DNA of 21,379 nt, taken from NCBI GenBank assembly GCA_013695335.1, contig JACDAR010000068.1, forward strand, positions 1-21,379, written 5' to 3'. A program made the translations under genes and the position numbers. Under the pieces are notes generated by a model. It did not search any database. It was not told the origin of the DNA and was given only the letters and a program-made list of their open reading frames with translations. Source of the stretch: Rubrobacter sp. Its GTDB lineage: Bacteria; Actinomycetota; Rubrobacteria; Rubrobacterales; Rubrobacteraceae. This document shows positions 1 through 7,274 of the stretch, in pieces (position 1 is the first letter of the stretch; the number at the start of each line of letters is the position of its first letter).

Positions 1-1805
1 TCCCTGTGCCTGGCCCAGGCTTCATGTATGGAACTCTCGCCTGGTCTCTGTACGAGAGCTGCCAGGGCGGCTCGCAGCTTCGCCCCGTCTTGCGGCGAGA
101 AATCCACCCCTTCGAAGACACTGCGACCGACCAGATCTTCGTTTTCCATACCGAGTACTCTCCTGGCGGAGGGGCTCTGGTATTTGATGAGGCCGTTGGC
201 TTCGACGACCACGGTTACGTCGGAGGAGTTCTGGACCAGCGCGCGGAACCACTCTTCCCTCTGCTGCAATTCCTCCTCCACAGCCTTGCGTTCGGTGATG
301 TCGTGGATCACACCCTGCCAGTGCCGCGTGCCGTCTTCGCCTGTCGAGACCAGAACCGCCCTGTCCCTGACCCAAACCACCCTTCCGTCTTTGCAAACCA
401 TGCGGTACTCGACCTCGAATGCTTCGCTGGTCTCGCTGGCGCGCTCGTCCTCCAAACGCACCCTTTCGCGGTCGTCTGGGTGCATGACGTCCCTGAACGG
501 GTACGACCCATCCAACTCCTGCGGCGTGTACCCGAGCATCTGTTCGACCTGCGGGCTGACGTATGAGGCCGCGCCAGAGTCGGTGATGGTCTCGGTGTAG
601 GTGATGGCGGGGGTGTGTTCGACCAGTGTGCGGTAGCGTTCTTCGCTCTCCTTCAGCGCGTCTTCGGCACGATGGCGCGCGGTTATGTCGAACAGGAAAC
701 CCTGCCAGTAGAGGGGCTCGCCAGCCTCGTCGCGCACCAGCACGGCTTCTTCGCGGACCCACAAGTACCGCCCGTCTTTCGTGCGCTGGCGGTACTCTAT
801 GCGGAACGGCTCGCCTGTCTCGCTGGCCCTTTCGGCCTCGGCCCTGACACGCTCCCTGTCGTCTGGGTGGACCTGGGAGATCCAATGCCCATCCACGCTG
901 GCGAGGCGCTCTTCCGGCGTGTAGCCAAGCAACTGTTCGACCTGCGGGCTGATGTAGGTGAGGGTACTGGTATCGGCTGACTGTATATAGACTGTAGCCG
1001 GGATATTCTCTATCAGGGTGCGGTTTCTCTCCTCGGCCTCCCTGAGCGCCGCGTTGGACTCGTGGCGCGAGTCCAGCATCTCGTTGAAGGCGAGCGCCAC
1101 CTCGCCAAGCTCGTCGCCGGTGTACGGTTCGATCCTGTGGTCCATCTCACCGCGCCCGATCCTGCGGGCCCCATCTTCCAGCCTGTGGACGGAGCCGATT
1201 ATCCCGCGGTTGATGAGGTACGCGGCAAGCGCCCCGGCGAGCAGCCCGAGTATAAGCAGTAATGTCACCGTCGCGTAGACGCTGCGAATTGCCCTGTTCG
1301 CGGCCTTCTCCGATTCCGCGAGTTGCTGGTCGGCCCACGGCTGCGCCTTTTCGTCGAGCACGCCGTTCAACTCGTTGCGCAGACTGGTGAACCTGCGCAG
1401 ATCCGCCTGACTGGTTTCGTTTGCGCCGTTGCTGGTCAGGCGTTCACCCAGGGCTGCGTAATCTTCGTAGATCGAGGAGATCTCCTGCCTGTGGCGCCTG
1501 CCGGTCTCCGTGTCCACGAGCCCGTCGTAGCGGACCTTGTACTTCTCGAATGCCGCCTTGTCTTCCTGGAACCGTTGACGGTAGATCTGGTCTCCCGTCT
1601 CCACGTAGCCAGTCACGTCCGTGCCCATCTCGCCGGATTTGATCTCCATCTCGTAGACTGCGGAGCGGGTGGGTTCCTCGACCCGCACTATCTCCTCGAT
1701 GGAATTGCTGGTGGATCTCTGGCCAAGGAGGACTATCAGGCCGGCGAGCAGGAAGAGCAGGATCAGGACCCCAAAGCCTAACCACAATTTGCGCGATATA
1801 GTCAC
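1..1805 (-). CDS. Membrane sensor protein with HAMP and at least three PAS domains (C-terminus beyond window)
   Basis: The reading frame is open from a GTG at 1805 to the left edge, giving 601 residues without a stop. The N-terminus (VTISRKLWLGFG) leads into a first membrane span at about residues 8-26. A mostly helical extracytoplasmic region (about 27-172) resembles CHASE3/four-helix sensor modules, and a second span lies at about 176-198. A HAMP linker (about 198-250, containing GRGEMDHRIEPYTGDELGEV) precedes PAS domains at about 258-380, 388-512 and 518 onward. Each complete PAS ends in a DITERK-type linker. The output domain is off the window, so histidine kinase and GGDEF/EAL are both possible. 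The frame is certain from continuous PAS homology. A weak purine-rich stretch (GAGAG) precedes the GTG. The gene lies 127 bases downstream of the soluble kinase gene on the same strand, so co-transcription is possible. Confidence 0.9.
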   Translation of the reverse strand, partial: MTISRKLWLGFGVLILLFLLAGLIVLLGQRSTSNSIEEIVRVEEPTRSAVYEMEIKSGEMGTDVTGYVETGDQIYRQRFQEDKAAFEKYKVRYDGLVDTETGRRHRQEISSIYEDYAALGERLTSNGANETSQADLRRFTSLRNELNGVLDEKAQPWADQQLAESEKAANRAIRSVYATVTLLLILGLLAGALAAYLINRGIIGSVHRLEDGARRIGRGEMDHRIEPYTGDELGEVALAFNEMLDSRHESNAALREAEERNRTLIENIPATVYIQSADTSTLTYISPQVEQLLGYTPEERLASVDGHWISQVHPDDRERVRAEAERASETGEPFRIEYRQRTKDGRYLWVREEAVLVRDEAGEPLYWQGFLFDITARHRAEDALKESEERYRTLVEHTPAITYTETITDSGAASYVSPQVEQMLGYTPQELDGSYPFRDVMHPDDRERVRLEDERASETSEAFEVEYRMVCKDGRVVWVRDRAVLVSTGEDGTRHWQGVIHDITERKAVEEELQQREEWFRALVQNSSDVTVVVEANGLIKYQSPSARRVLGMENEDLVGRSVFEGVDFSPQDGAKLRAALAALVQRPGESSIHEAWARHR

Positions 1806-1932
1806 GTTTGCTCTCTTGCTCTCGCCCACGGCCCGTGGAACCTTGTTTTTAATTCTCCGGCTCACGGGCCAGTTTCTAGCCCCGGCTTCGGTCCCGACCT
1901 CTGCGCATGGCCTCTGGCCGGGGTTCCACGCC
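1806..1932 (-). promoter_or_regulatory. Structured gap/leader with mutually exclusive base pairings
   Basis: This 127-base gap between the kinase stop and the PAS sensor start contains four complementary segments, read on the minus strand. Segment A (1930-1917) carries CGTGGAACC and CCCCGGC. Segment B (1886-1880) is GCCGGGG and pairs with A over 7 bases. Segment C (1870-1863) is GGCCCGTG and pairs with D (1837-1830, CACGGGCC) over 8 bases. D extended upstream (1842-1834, GGTTCCACG) pairs instead with A over 9 bases. A:B plus C:D and A:D therefore cannot form together, the layout expected of an attenuator or riboswitch-like leader. There is no U-tract after A:B. No known riboswitch class was recognised. 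The complementarity is directly visible; function is inference. Confidence 0.3.
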
Positions 1933-2682
1933 TCAACCCCTCGGCAGGTAGACCATGAACGTCGTGCCCTCGCCTTGGGTGCTCTCGACGGCGACTTTGC
2001 CGCCGTGGTTCGCGGCTACGTGCCGCACTATGGATAGCCCGAGCCCGGTGCCGCCGGTCTCCTTGGAGCGCGCCTTGTCCACCCGGTAGAACCGCTCGAA
2101 GATGCGGGCCAGCTTCCCCTCTGGGATGCCGATGCCCGTGTCCGAGATGCGAACCGTCACACCGAGATCGTCGGATTCACCAGTTACCTCGACCTGCCCG
2201 CCTGATGGCGTGTACTTGATAGCGTTATCTATCAGGTTCGTGAACATGGAGGTCAACTGGGTTTCGTCGCCGGGAATTTCGTACTGGGCACTCCTACCGA
2301 ACCTCTTCCATTGCAGGGTTATGTCCTTCTGGCGCGCCACCCGCCGCATACGCCCGAGTACCACCATCAGAACGTGCCGCACGTCAACGGGGTTCGGGTT
2401 CTGGACACCCTCCGCGCTCTCCAGGCGCGCGAGGTCCAGGAGGTCCGCTATGAGCTGGCCCAGACGCTCTGTCTCGTTCTTCATCTGCTCGGCGAAGAAG
2501 CGTGCCTGCTCCGGATCTTCATCAATAGTCTTGACCACACTCTCGGCCAGGAGACGCAGGGATGTAGCCGGGGTCTTCAGCTCGTGGGAGACGTTTGCCA
2601 CGAAGTCGCGACGGATCTTATTGACCCTCCGCAGTTCCTCCGGGCCTATGTAGTCGAGGTCTCTCCTGCTGCCTTCCAACAC
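1933..2682 (-). CDS. Two-component histidine kinase, catalytic core only (PhoR-like)
   Basis: With the GTG at 2682 the protein has 249 residues. It has a HisKA dimerisation domain with FVANVSHELKTP (phospho-accepting His33), an N box (NLIDNAIKYTP), a G1 box (DTGIGIP), an F box (FERFYR) and a G2 box (GGTGLGL), so the kinase should be active. It lacks any membrane span, HAMP or PAS domain; PhoR/SenX3 relatives normally carry these upstream. It starts 4 bases after the response regulator stop with a GGAG about 10 bases before the GTG. A TTG at 2712 in the same frame would add 10 residues and overlap the regulator. Its partner is almost certainly the upstream OmpR-type regulator, and the short spacing implies translational coupling. 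The signal input is not visible. Confidence 0.9.
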   Translation of the reverse strand: MLEGSRRDLDYIGPEELRRVNKIRRDFVANVSHELKTPATSLRLLAESVVKTIDEDPEQARFFAEQMKNETERLGQLIADLLDLARLESAEGVQNPNPVDVRHVLMVVLGRMRRVARQKDITLQWKRFGRSAQYEIPGDETQLTSMFTNLIDNAIKYTPSGGQVEVTGESDDLGVTVRISDTGIGIPEGKLARIFERFYRVDKARSKETGGTGLGLSIVRHVAANHGGKVAVESTQGEGTTFMVYLPRG

Positions 2683-2686
2683 AGGC

Positions 2687-3418
2687 TCACCGCTCCGGCG
2701 GTTCGTTCGCAACCCCGACGCTGGCGCTCGGCACAGCCTCGAAGCGGTAGCCGAGGCCCCTCGCCGTATGGATGAATTCGTAGGAAGAGAACTCCTCCAG
2801 CGCGCCCCGTATGCGGCGCACGTGCACGTCTATGGTGCGCGAGGAACCCACCCCCGCGTGCCCCCACACCTCCTTCGCAAGCTCCTCCCGGCTCTTCAGC
2901 TCCCCTGGCGCGCCCGCCAGCGCCACCAGAAGCTCGAACTCCTTCAGGCGTAGGGAAAGGGGGTTGCCATCCACCGAAGCCTGGAAGTTCTTGGTGTCTA
3001 TCTGGAGGTCTCCGGCTTCGAGCACCCGGCCGCGGTGGCCGACCTCGCTGCGCTTCAGGTTCGCGTTGATTCGGGCTACGAGCTCCTTCATGCCGAAAGG
3101 CTTGGTCACGTAATCGTCGGCGCCGACCTCGAAGCCAAGAACCTTGTCCTCTTCGGCGTCTTTGGCTGTGATCATCACTATCACCACGTCCTCGTCACGC
3201 TCCCGAATCTTCTGGCACACCTCTATGCCAGACTCCTCGGGCAGCATGATGTCGAGGAGGATGAGATCCGGCCTGAGCTTCCTGGCGATGCCGAGAGCCT
3301 CGGCCCCGCTGGTTGCCCGGCTGACCCCGAATCCCTCCCTGGAAAGGTTGTATGAAAGGGCTTCGAGTATCACCCGGTCGTCTTCGACTATCAGGATCTC
3401 CGCCGTAGTCTTCGCCAA
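2687..3418 (-). CDS. OmpR/PhoB-family response regulator
   Basis: This is a 243-residue protein of the usual family length. The N-terminal receiver has the acidic pair E12/D13-D14, phospho-acceptor Asp56 (LILLDIMLP), Thr84 and Lys107 (ADDYVTKPF). The C-terminal winged helix (about 130-232) contains LRLKEFELL, the transactivation-loop region and a terminal RTIDVHVRRIRGAL...RGLGYRF signature typical of PhoB/OmpR DNA-binding domains. The start is a TTG at 3418 preceded by GGAG with 7-base spacing, which supports it despite the rare codon. It is the first gene of a minus-strand operon with the core-only kinase. PhoB, RegX3 and ResD-like roles cannot be told apart here, and no pst genes adjoin it, so no gene symbol is given. 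Confidence 0.93.
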   Translation of the reverse strand: MAKTTAEILIVEDDRVILEALSYNLSREGFGVSRATSGAEALGIARKLRPDLILLDIMLPEESGIEVCQKIRERDEDVVIVMITAKDAEEDKVLGFEVGADDYVTKPFGMKELVARINANLKRSEVGHRGRVLEAGDLQIDTKNFQASVDGNPLSLRLKEFELLVALAGAPGELKSREELAKEVWGHAGVGSSRTIDVHVRRIRGALEEFSSYEFIHTARGLGYRFEAVPSASVGVANEPPER

Positions 3419-3450
3419 AGCGCCGCTCCGTTCTTCTCCCGGACGTCCGC

Positions 3451-3456
3451 AGTATA
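3451..3456 (-). promoter_or_regulatory. Candidate -10 element of the response regulator/kinase operon
   Basis: On the minus strand a TATACT hexamer lies 32 bases upstream of the TTG start of the OmpR-type regulator. No good -35 is visible at 16-18 base spacing. It sits in the 101-base divergent gap shared with the dipeptide epimerase gene. Confidence 0.4.
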
Positions 3457-3504
3457 AACCCTGCGCAAACCATGAACCACCGAGACCTTCCCGCCCTCGC
3501 CCGC

Positions 3505-3510
3505 TAGAAT
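3505..3510 (+). promoter_or_regulatory. Candidate -10 element just upstream of the epimerase start
   Basis: TAGAAT ends 9 bases before the ATG at 3520, so transcription would begin within about 3 bases of the start codon, giving a leaderless or near-leaderless mRNA. An AGGG lies only 2 bases before the ATG, too close for a normal Shine-Dalgarno. The -35 is not recognisable. Confidence 0.3.
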
Positions 3511-3519
3511 GCCAGGGTT

Positions 3520-4530
3520 ATGAAACTGCGAGCGAACACCGTCACGGTACACACCAAACGCACCTTCGCCATCGCCCGTTCCTCAGCCGACGCCTTCGAG
3601 CGTGTGATCCTCGAATTAGAGACGGATGGCACGACGGGTCGCGGCGAGGCCGCCCCAACCGGCTACTACGGCCAGACCGCGGAAGAAGCGCGCTCCGCCC
3701 TTGAGGCACTGGAGATCGAGGATCCGTGGGATATACGTGGAACCCTCGCCGCAAACACCAGCCTCCCGCCAGCCTCCCTGGCGGCCCTCGACGCCGCGCT
3801 CCACGACCTCGCCGCGAAGAGGCTCGGCGTCCCGGTGTACCGACTTCTCGGCATCGGCCGTCCAACGCCCACGAGTGCATACACCCTCGGCATCGCGGAC
3901 AGGGAGACGACCATCGAGGCAGCCAGGGAACTTTCGCGCTTGGGGTTTCCTATCTTCAAGATGAAGGTAGGGAGCTGGGAAGACATCGAGACAGTCCGTG
4001 CAGTGGCCGGGGGATCTGAAGCCGAGATCTGGGTCGACGCCAACGAGGCTTTCTCCCTGGAGGAGGCGCCCGAGGTGGTGCGGGAATTGAAGAATATCGG
4101 GGTCGCCATGATCGAACAGCCGGTCCCCGCCTCGGAAGGCCCGGATGCTTTGAGGGCGGCGACGGAGGCGGCGGATCCCATCCCCATCATCGCCGACGAG
4201 AGCGCCATCAATGCCAGCGACGTTCCGAAGCTCTCTGGAAACGTGAGCGGGGTGAACGTCAAGCTCGCCAAATGCGGCGGCATACGGGGGGCGCTCGCCA
4301 TGATCCAGACCGCCCGCGCCCACGGCATGAGGGTGATGCTCGGCTGCATGGTGGAGACTTCCCTCGGAATAGCCGCAGCGATCCAGGTCTCCGGTATGGT
4401 GGATTTCGTGGACCTCGACGGGTCACTGCTTCTCGCCGACGATCCATTCGCGGGACTCCGGGTAGAGAAAGGACATCTCCTTCTCCCCGATGATCCCGGC
4501 CTCGGGGTCGAGCCGGTGGGCAAGGCGTGA
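3520..4530 (+). CDS. Dipeptide epimerase / N-acetyl-D-Glu racemase-like enzyme (enolase superfamily)
   Basis: The 336-residue length is typical of muconate-lactonizing-subgroup enolase-superfamily enzymes. An N-terminal capping domain (about 1-115) precedes a TIM barrel. Visible active-site residues are the KxK pair K147/K149 (IFKMKVG), metal ligands D173 (VDANE), E199 (IEQP) and D226 (IADES), and the opposite base K251 (KLAKCGG). This is the pattern of L-Ala-D/L-Glu epimerases, which interconvert murein-derived dipeptides. The gene overlaps a DUF1611 gene by 4 bases. The same pairing is known for DgcA (N-acetyl-D-glutamate racemase) with DgcN, so the substrate could be N-acetyl-D-Glu rather than Ala-Glu. 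Family assignment is secure; substrate is inference from context. ATG at 3520 is the only convincing start. Confidence 0.92.
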   Translation: MKLRANTVTVHTKRTFAIARSSADAFERVILELETDGTTGRGEAAPTGYYGQTAEEARSALEALEIEDPWDIRGTLAANTSLPPASLAALDAALHDLAAKRLGVPVYRLLGIGRPTPTSAYTLGIADRETTIEAARELSRLGFPIFKMKVGSWEDIETVRAVAGGSEAEIWVDANEAFSLEEAPEVVRELKNIGVAMIEQPVPASEGPDALRAATEAADPIPIIADESAINASDVPKLSGNVSGVNVKLAKCGGIRGALAMIQTARAHGMRVMLGCMVETSLGIAAAIQVSGMVDFVDLDGSLLLADDPFAGLRVEKGHLLLPDDPGLGVEPVGKA

Positions 4531-5570
4531 TCCCGGCCCACGTCCCCGAACGCCGCTACGCGATATTCGCGGAAGGCCGCTTCGAGGGCGCCAAGACCGC
4601 CCACGGCCTCCTGCGCTACGGAAAGGACGAGGTGGTCTGCGTGATGGACTCAGCCCCCGCCGGGCGCAGCGTGCTGGAAGTCGCGCCCGACCTGCGGCGC
4701 GACGCCCCCATAGTAGGCACGGTCGAAGAGGCGCTGGCGTATTCACCCACCTCGTTGCTAGTAGGCATAGCGCCCGCAGGCGGCAGGCTGCCGGATGAAT
4801 GGCGGGATTCCATCGCTGAGGCTGCGGAGGCGGGGCTTGAGATCGTCAGCGGCCTGCATCAGCGTCTCGCCCCTGAATTCCCGAAAGTGAAGGTCTGGGA
4901 CGTGCGCGAGCCGCCGGATGACGTGCCGCTCTTCAGCGGCGAAGGTTTCGGGGTGGGGCCGAAGGTCGCGCTCACCGTCGGTACGAGTAGCGCCATAGGC
5001 AAGATGACGGCCACGCTGGAGATAGAGCGCGCCGCCAGGGAGAGGGGCGTCTCCACATCCTTCGCCGCGACGGGGCAGACGGGGATCGTGATCTCCGGTT
5101 GGGGAATCTGTGTGGACGCCGTGGTCTCGGATTTCATAGCAGGCGCAGCCGAGCAACTCGTTCTGGAGGCCGCGAAGACGAGCCCCGACCTCATCCTGGT
5201 AGAGGGACAGGGATCTCTCGGACATCCGGCATACTCCGGGGTGACGCTCGGGCTGCTGCACGGCTCGTGCGCCGACTGTCTCATCCTCTGCGCCGACGCC
5301 TCGGACGACGAGATAATGGCCGGAGTTCCACGCCCGGCGGTGTCTCAGGCTGCCCGCCTCTACGAGGAGGTAGCGTCGCTCGTCAAGCCAGCCCCCGTCG
5401 TCGCGGTGAGCGTGAACACGCGGGGCCTCGAAGACGGTGAGGCTGAAGAGTTCGTGGCGAAGCTGGCCCACGAGACCGGGCTGCTCGCCGCCGACCCGAT
5501 ACGCGGGTCCGCCGCCACGATACTCGACGCCATCCTCGAAGCACCAAAGACGGGTGCGACGAAACGATAG
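4527..5570 (+). CDS. DUF1611 P-loop protein (DgcN-like N-acetyltransferase candidate)
   Basis: The protein has 347 residues and starts at a GTG that overlaps the epimerase stop (GTGA), so translation is probably coupled. The N-terminal half (about 10-140) looks Rossmann-like. The C-terminal DUF1611 domain starts near residue 145 with a P-loop-like GTSSAIGKMT (152-161), followed by ATGQTG (181-186) and VEGQGSL (225-231), all hallmarks of the family. Family members were long unannotated. From memory, the DgcN branch transfers acetyl groups to D-glutamate, and its partner DgcA racemises the product. Direct adjacency to an epimerase favours this role here. No signal peptide or membrane segment is visible, so it should be cytosolic. 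An alternative is an unrelated P-loop enzyme acting on a murein peptide. Confidence 0.85.
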   Translation: MIPAHVPERRYAIFAEGRFEGAKTAHGLLRYGKDEVVCVMDSAPAGRSVLEVAPDLRRDAPIVGTVEEALAYSPTSLLVGIAPAGGRLPDEWRDSIAEAAEAGLEIVSGLHQRLAPEFPKVKVWDVREPPDDVPLFSGEGFGVGPKVALTVGTSSAIGKMTATLEIERAARERGVSTSFAATGQTGIVISGWGICVDAVVSDFIAGAAEQLVLEAAKTSPDLILVEGQGSLGHPAYSGVTLGLLHGSCADCLILCADASDDEIMAGVPRPAVSQAARLYEEVASLVKPAPVVAVSVNTRGLEDGEAEEFVAKLAHETGLLAADPIRGSAATILDAILEAPKTGATKR

Positions 5571-5635
5571 GGGCCACAACCGGTGTGATTTTTGCGTGAT
5601 GTAACGCGGATTTTACGCGCCCAAGCATTCCGTTA

Positions 5636-5644
5636 TGTTAAAAT
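5636..5644 (+). promoter_or_regulatory. Extended -10 promoter for the HNH gene, predicted leaderless
   Basis: TGTTAAAAT fits the extended -10 form (TGn followed by TAAAAT). It ends 6 bases before the GTG start at 5651, so the predicted transcription start coincides with the start codon. No Shine-Dalgarno precedes the GTG (GCCGCC), which agrees with leaderless translation. No clear -35 is seen. Confidence 0.5.
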
Positions 5645-5650
5645 GCCGCC

Positions 5651-6199
5651 GTGGCAAGCTGCCTGACCTTGAACGCCAGCTACGAGCCTGTGGCCCTGGT
5701 TCCAGCCAAGAGGGCTATCGTCCTCGTCGTCTCCGAGAAGGCCGAGATCGTGGAGGCCAACCTGGAGCGCCGGTTCCGCTCAGAGAAGGCCGAGTATCCC
5801 TATCCGCTGGTAATACGCCTGATCAAATTCGTCGAGATTCCGCGCCGCCTGAGGCGTCACGTGACGAACACCATCCTCTTCGCCCGCGACAACTACAAGT
5901 GCCAGTACTGCGGCAAGCACCGCGACGACCTGAACCGCCGCGAGTGCCTGACCCGCGACCACGTAAAGCCCATCTCGCGCGGCGGAGGCAACACCTGGGA
6001 CAACGTGGTGACCGCCTGCACCAAGTGCAACGCGAGGAAGGGCAACCGCCTGCCGATGGAGTGCGGCATGTATCCCAAGAGTACCCCCAAAGAGCCTCGC
6101 TACGTGGTAATGGTCTGGTACTCGCGCGGCCTCAACGCGGTACAGCGCCGCTACGTCGAGCAATTCTACGGCGAACCAGCCGACGGGCTCGCCGGCTGA
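5651..6199 (+). CDS. HNH endonuclease family protein
   Basis: This 182-residue protein has an N-terminal domain beginning LTLNASYEPVALVPAKRA, typical of a conserved actinobacterial HNH family. The C-terminal HNH module has zinc-type cysteine pairs C84/C87 (CQYC) and C123/C126 (CTKCNARKGN). The likely catalytic H104 lies in TRDHVKPISRGG, and N118 lies in TWDNVV. All core HNH residues are present, so metal-dependent nuclease activity is plausible, but the biological substrate of this family is unknown. No methyltransferase or restriction subunit adjoins it, so a role in restriction is not supported by context. The GTG start gives the conserved N-terminus and lies directly at a predicted leaderless transcription start. 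It is probably monocistronic: the next gene has its own promoter. Confidence 0.9.
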   Translation: MASCLTLNASYEPVALVPAKRAIVLVVSEKAEIVEANLERRFRSEKAEYPYPLVIRLIKFVEIPRRLRRHVTNTILFARDNYKCQYCGKHRDDLNRRECLTRDHVKPISRGGGNTWDNVVTACTKCNARKGNRLPMECGMYPKSTPKEPRYVVMVWYSRGLNAVQRRYVEQFYGEPADGLAG

Positions 6200-6248
6200 T
6201 CCCTGATAGGGACGGCTTGCATATCCGCGGCGACCTTTTTTGACCGCT

Positions 6249-6257
6249 TGCTATAAT
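6249..6257 (+). promoter_or_regulatory. Extended -10 promoter of the MoxR-DUF58-transglutaminase operon
   Basis: TGCTATAAT is a perfect extended -10 element. It lies 22 bases before the MoxR ATG at 6280, giving a leader of about 16 bases that includes the purine-rich AGAGAAGG ribosome binding site. There is no consensus -35 at normal spacing, as expected for extended -10 promoters. Confidence 0.65.
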
Positions 6258-6279
6258 TCCTTTTCATCGTAGAGAAGGC

Positions 6280-7269
6280 ATGGACAGGGATTTGGACTAC
6301 AACGATTTCGCGCAGAAGGCGGAGCAGGTAGTAGACAACGTCGAGCGCGCCGTCTCCGGCAAGCGTGAGGGCGTATTTCAGGCAGTGGTGGCGCTGCTGG
6401 CAGGCGGGCACGTACTGATAGAAGACGTTCCCGGCGTGGGGAAGACCCTGCTCGCCAAGTCGCTGGCCCGCTCCATAGAGGCCGAGTTTCGCCGCATACA
6501 GTTTACGCCGGATCTCCTTCCGGCCGACGTGACGGGGCTCAACGTGTACAACCAGGGTGAGGGGAGCTTCGAGTTCTGGGCTGGGCCGGTCTTCGCCAAC
6601 GTGGTGCTGGCGGATGAGATTAACCGCGCCAGCCCCAAAACGCAGAGCGCATTGCTAGAAGCCATGGAAGAATCCTCCGTGACCGTGGACGGCGAGACCA
6701 GGTATCTGCCGCAGCCCTTCGGGGTGGTCGCAACCCAGAACCCCATAGAGCATGAGGGCACGTATCCATTGCCGCACGCGGAGCTCGACAGGTTCATGAT
6801 CAAGATGGGCCTCGGCTACCCAGACGAGGATGCGGAGATAGACCTCCTGAAGTTGAGCCGTGACCCGTCTTCGGATCTATCGCCGGTCCTCAGCCTCGAA
6901 GAGTTTCTCCAGATGCAGCGTCTGGTCGAGGAGGTCCACGCGAGCGAGGCCGTGCTCCGCTACGTGGTCTCCGTGACATCCGCGACTCGGGAGCATCCTG
7001 GCATCTTCCTCGGGGCTTCGCCGCGGGCGAGCCGTATGCTGCTCGCCGCCTCCAGGGCCAGGGCGGCGTCGAGCGGACGCTCGTACTGCATCCCGGACGA
7101 CGTGAAGGCCCTCGCAACCGCGGTGCTGGGGCACAGGATCATCCCCTCAGCCGAGGCAAGGCTCGCGGACGCCCAGGATGCGGATGGCTTCGCCGGCGGC
7201 GCCGGGGTCGTGGCCGGTGGGATCGTGCGCGAGATCCTCTCCTCCGTCCCGGTTACCGAGGCGGTATAG
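6280..7269 (+). CDS. MoxR-family AAA+ ATPase
   Basis: The protein has 329 residues, the normal MoxR length. Walker A is GVGKT at 52-56 (preceded by EDVP), Walker B is LADEINR with D112/E113, sensor 1 is N154 (ATQNPIEHEGTYPLP), and R171 follows in AELDRF. A C-terminal lid domain includes GASPRASRMLL, characteristic of MoxR proteins. MoxR ATPases act as chaperones that assemble or activate metal-binding or envelope complexes. Here it heads an operon with DUF58 and a transglutaminase-fold membrane protein, a widely conserved trio whose exact client is unresolved. ATG at 6280 is preceded by AGAGAAGG. The gap to the next start is 5 bases. Confidence 0.95.
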   Translation: MDRDLDYNDFAQKAEQVVDNVERAVSGKREGVFQAVVALLAGGHVLIEDVPGVGKTLLAKSLARSIEAEFRRIQFTPDLLPADVTGLNVYNQGEGSFEFWAGPVFANVVLADEINRASPKTQSALLEAMEESSVTVDGETRYLPQPFGVVATQNPIEHEGTYPLPHAELDRFMIKMGLGYPDEDAEIDLLKLSRDPSSDLSPVLSLEEFLQMQRLVEEVHASEAVLRYVVSVTSATREHPGIFLGASPRASRMLLAASRARAASSGRSYCIPDDVKALATAVLGHRIIPSAEARLADAQDADGFAGGAGVVAGGIVREILSSVPVTEAV

Positions 7270-7274
7270 CGCCG

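Noticed and set aside
1806..1932. Known riboswitch class (c-di-GMP, c-di-AMP, SAM) in the signalling-gene gap
   Set aside because: Complementary segments are present but none of the conserved core sequences of those classes could be matched, so only a generic structured leader is reported.
3616..4604. Two long minus-strand frames opposite the epimerase
   Set aside because: The plus-strand frame carries every enolase-superfamily active-site residue; the antisense translations are Arg/Ser/Pro-rich shadows.
6200..6245. Terminator after the HNH gene
   Set aside because: Only a 5-bp stem (TCCCT/AGGGA at 6200-6212) is present, and the T-run at 6235-6240 is too far from it to form a standard intrinsic terminator.
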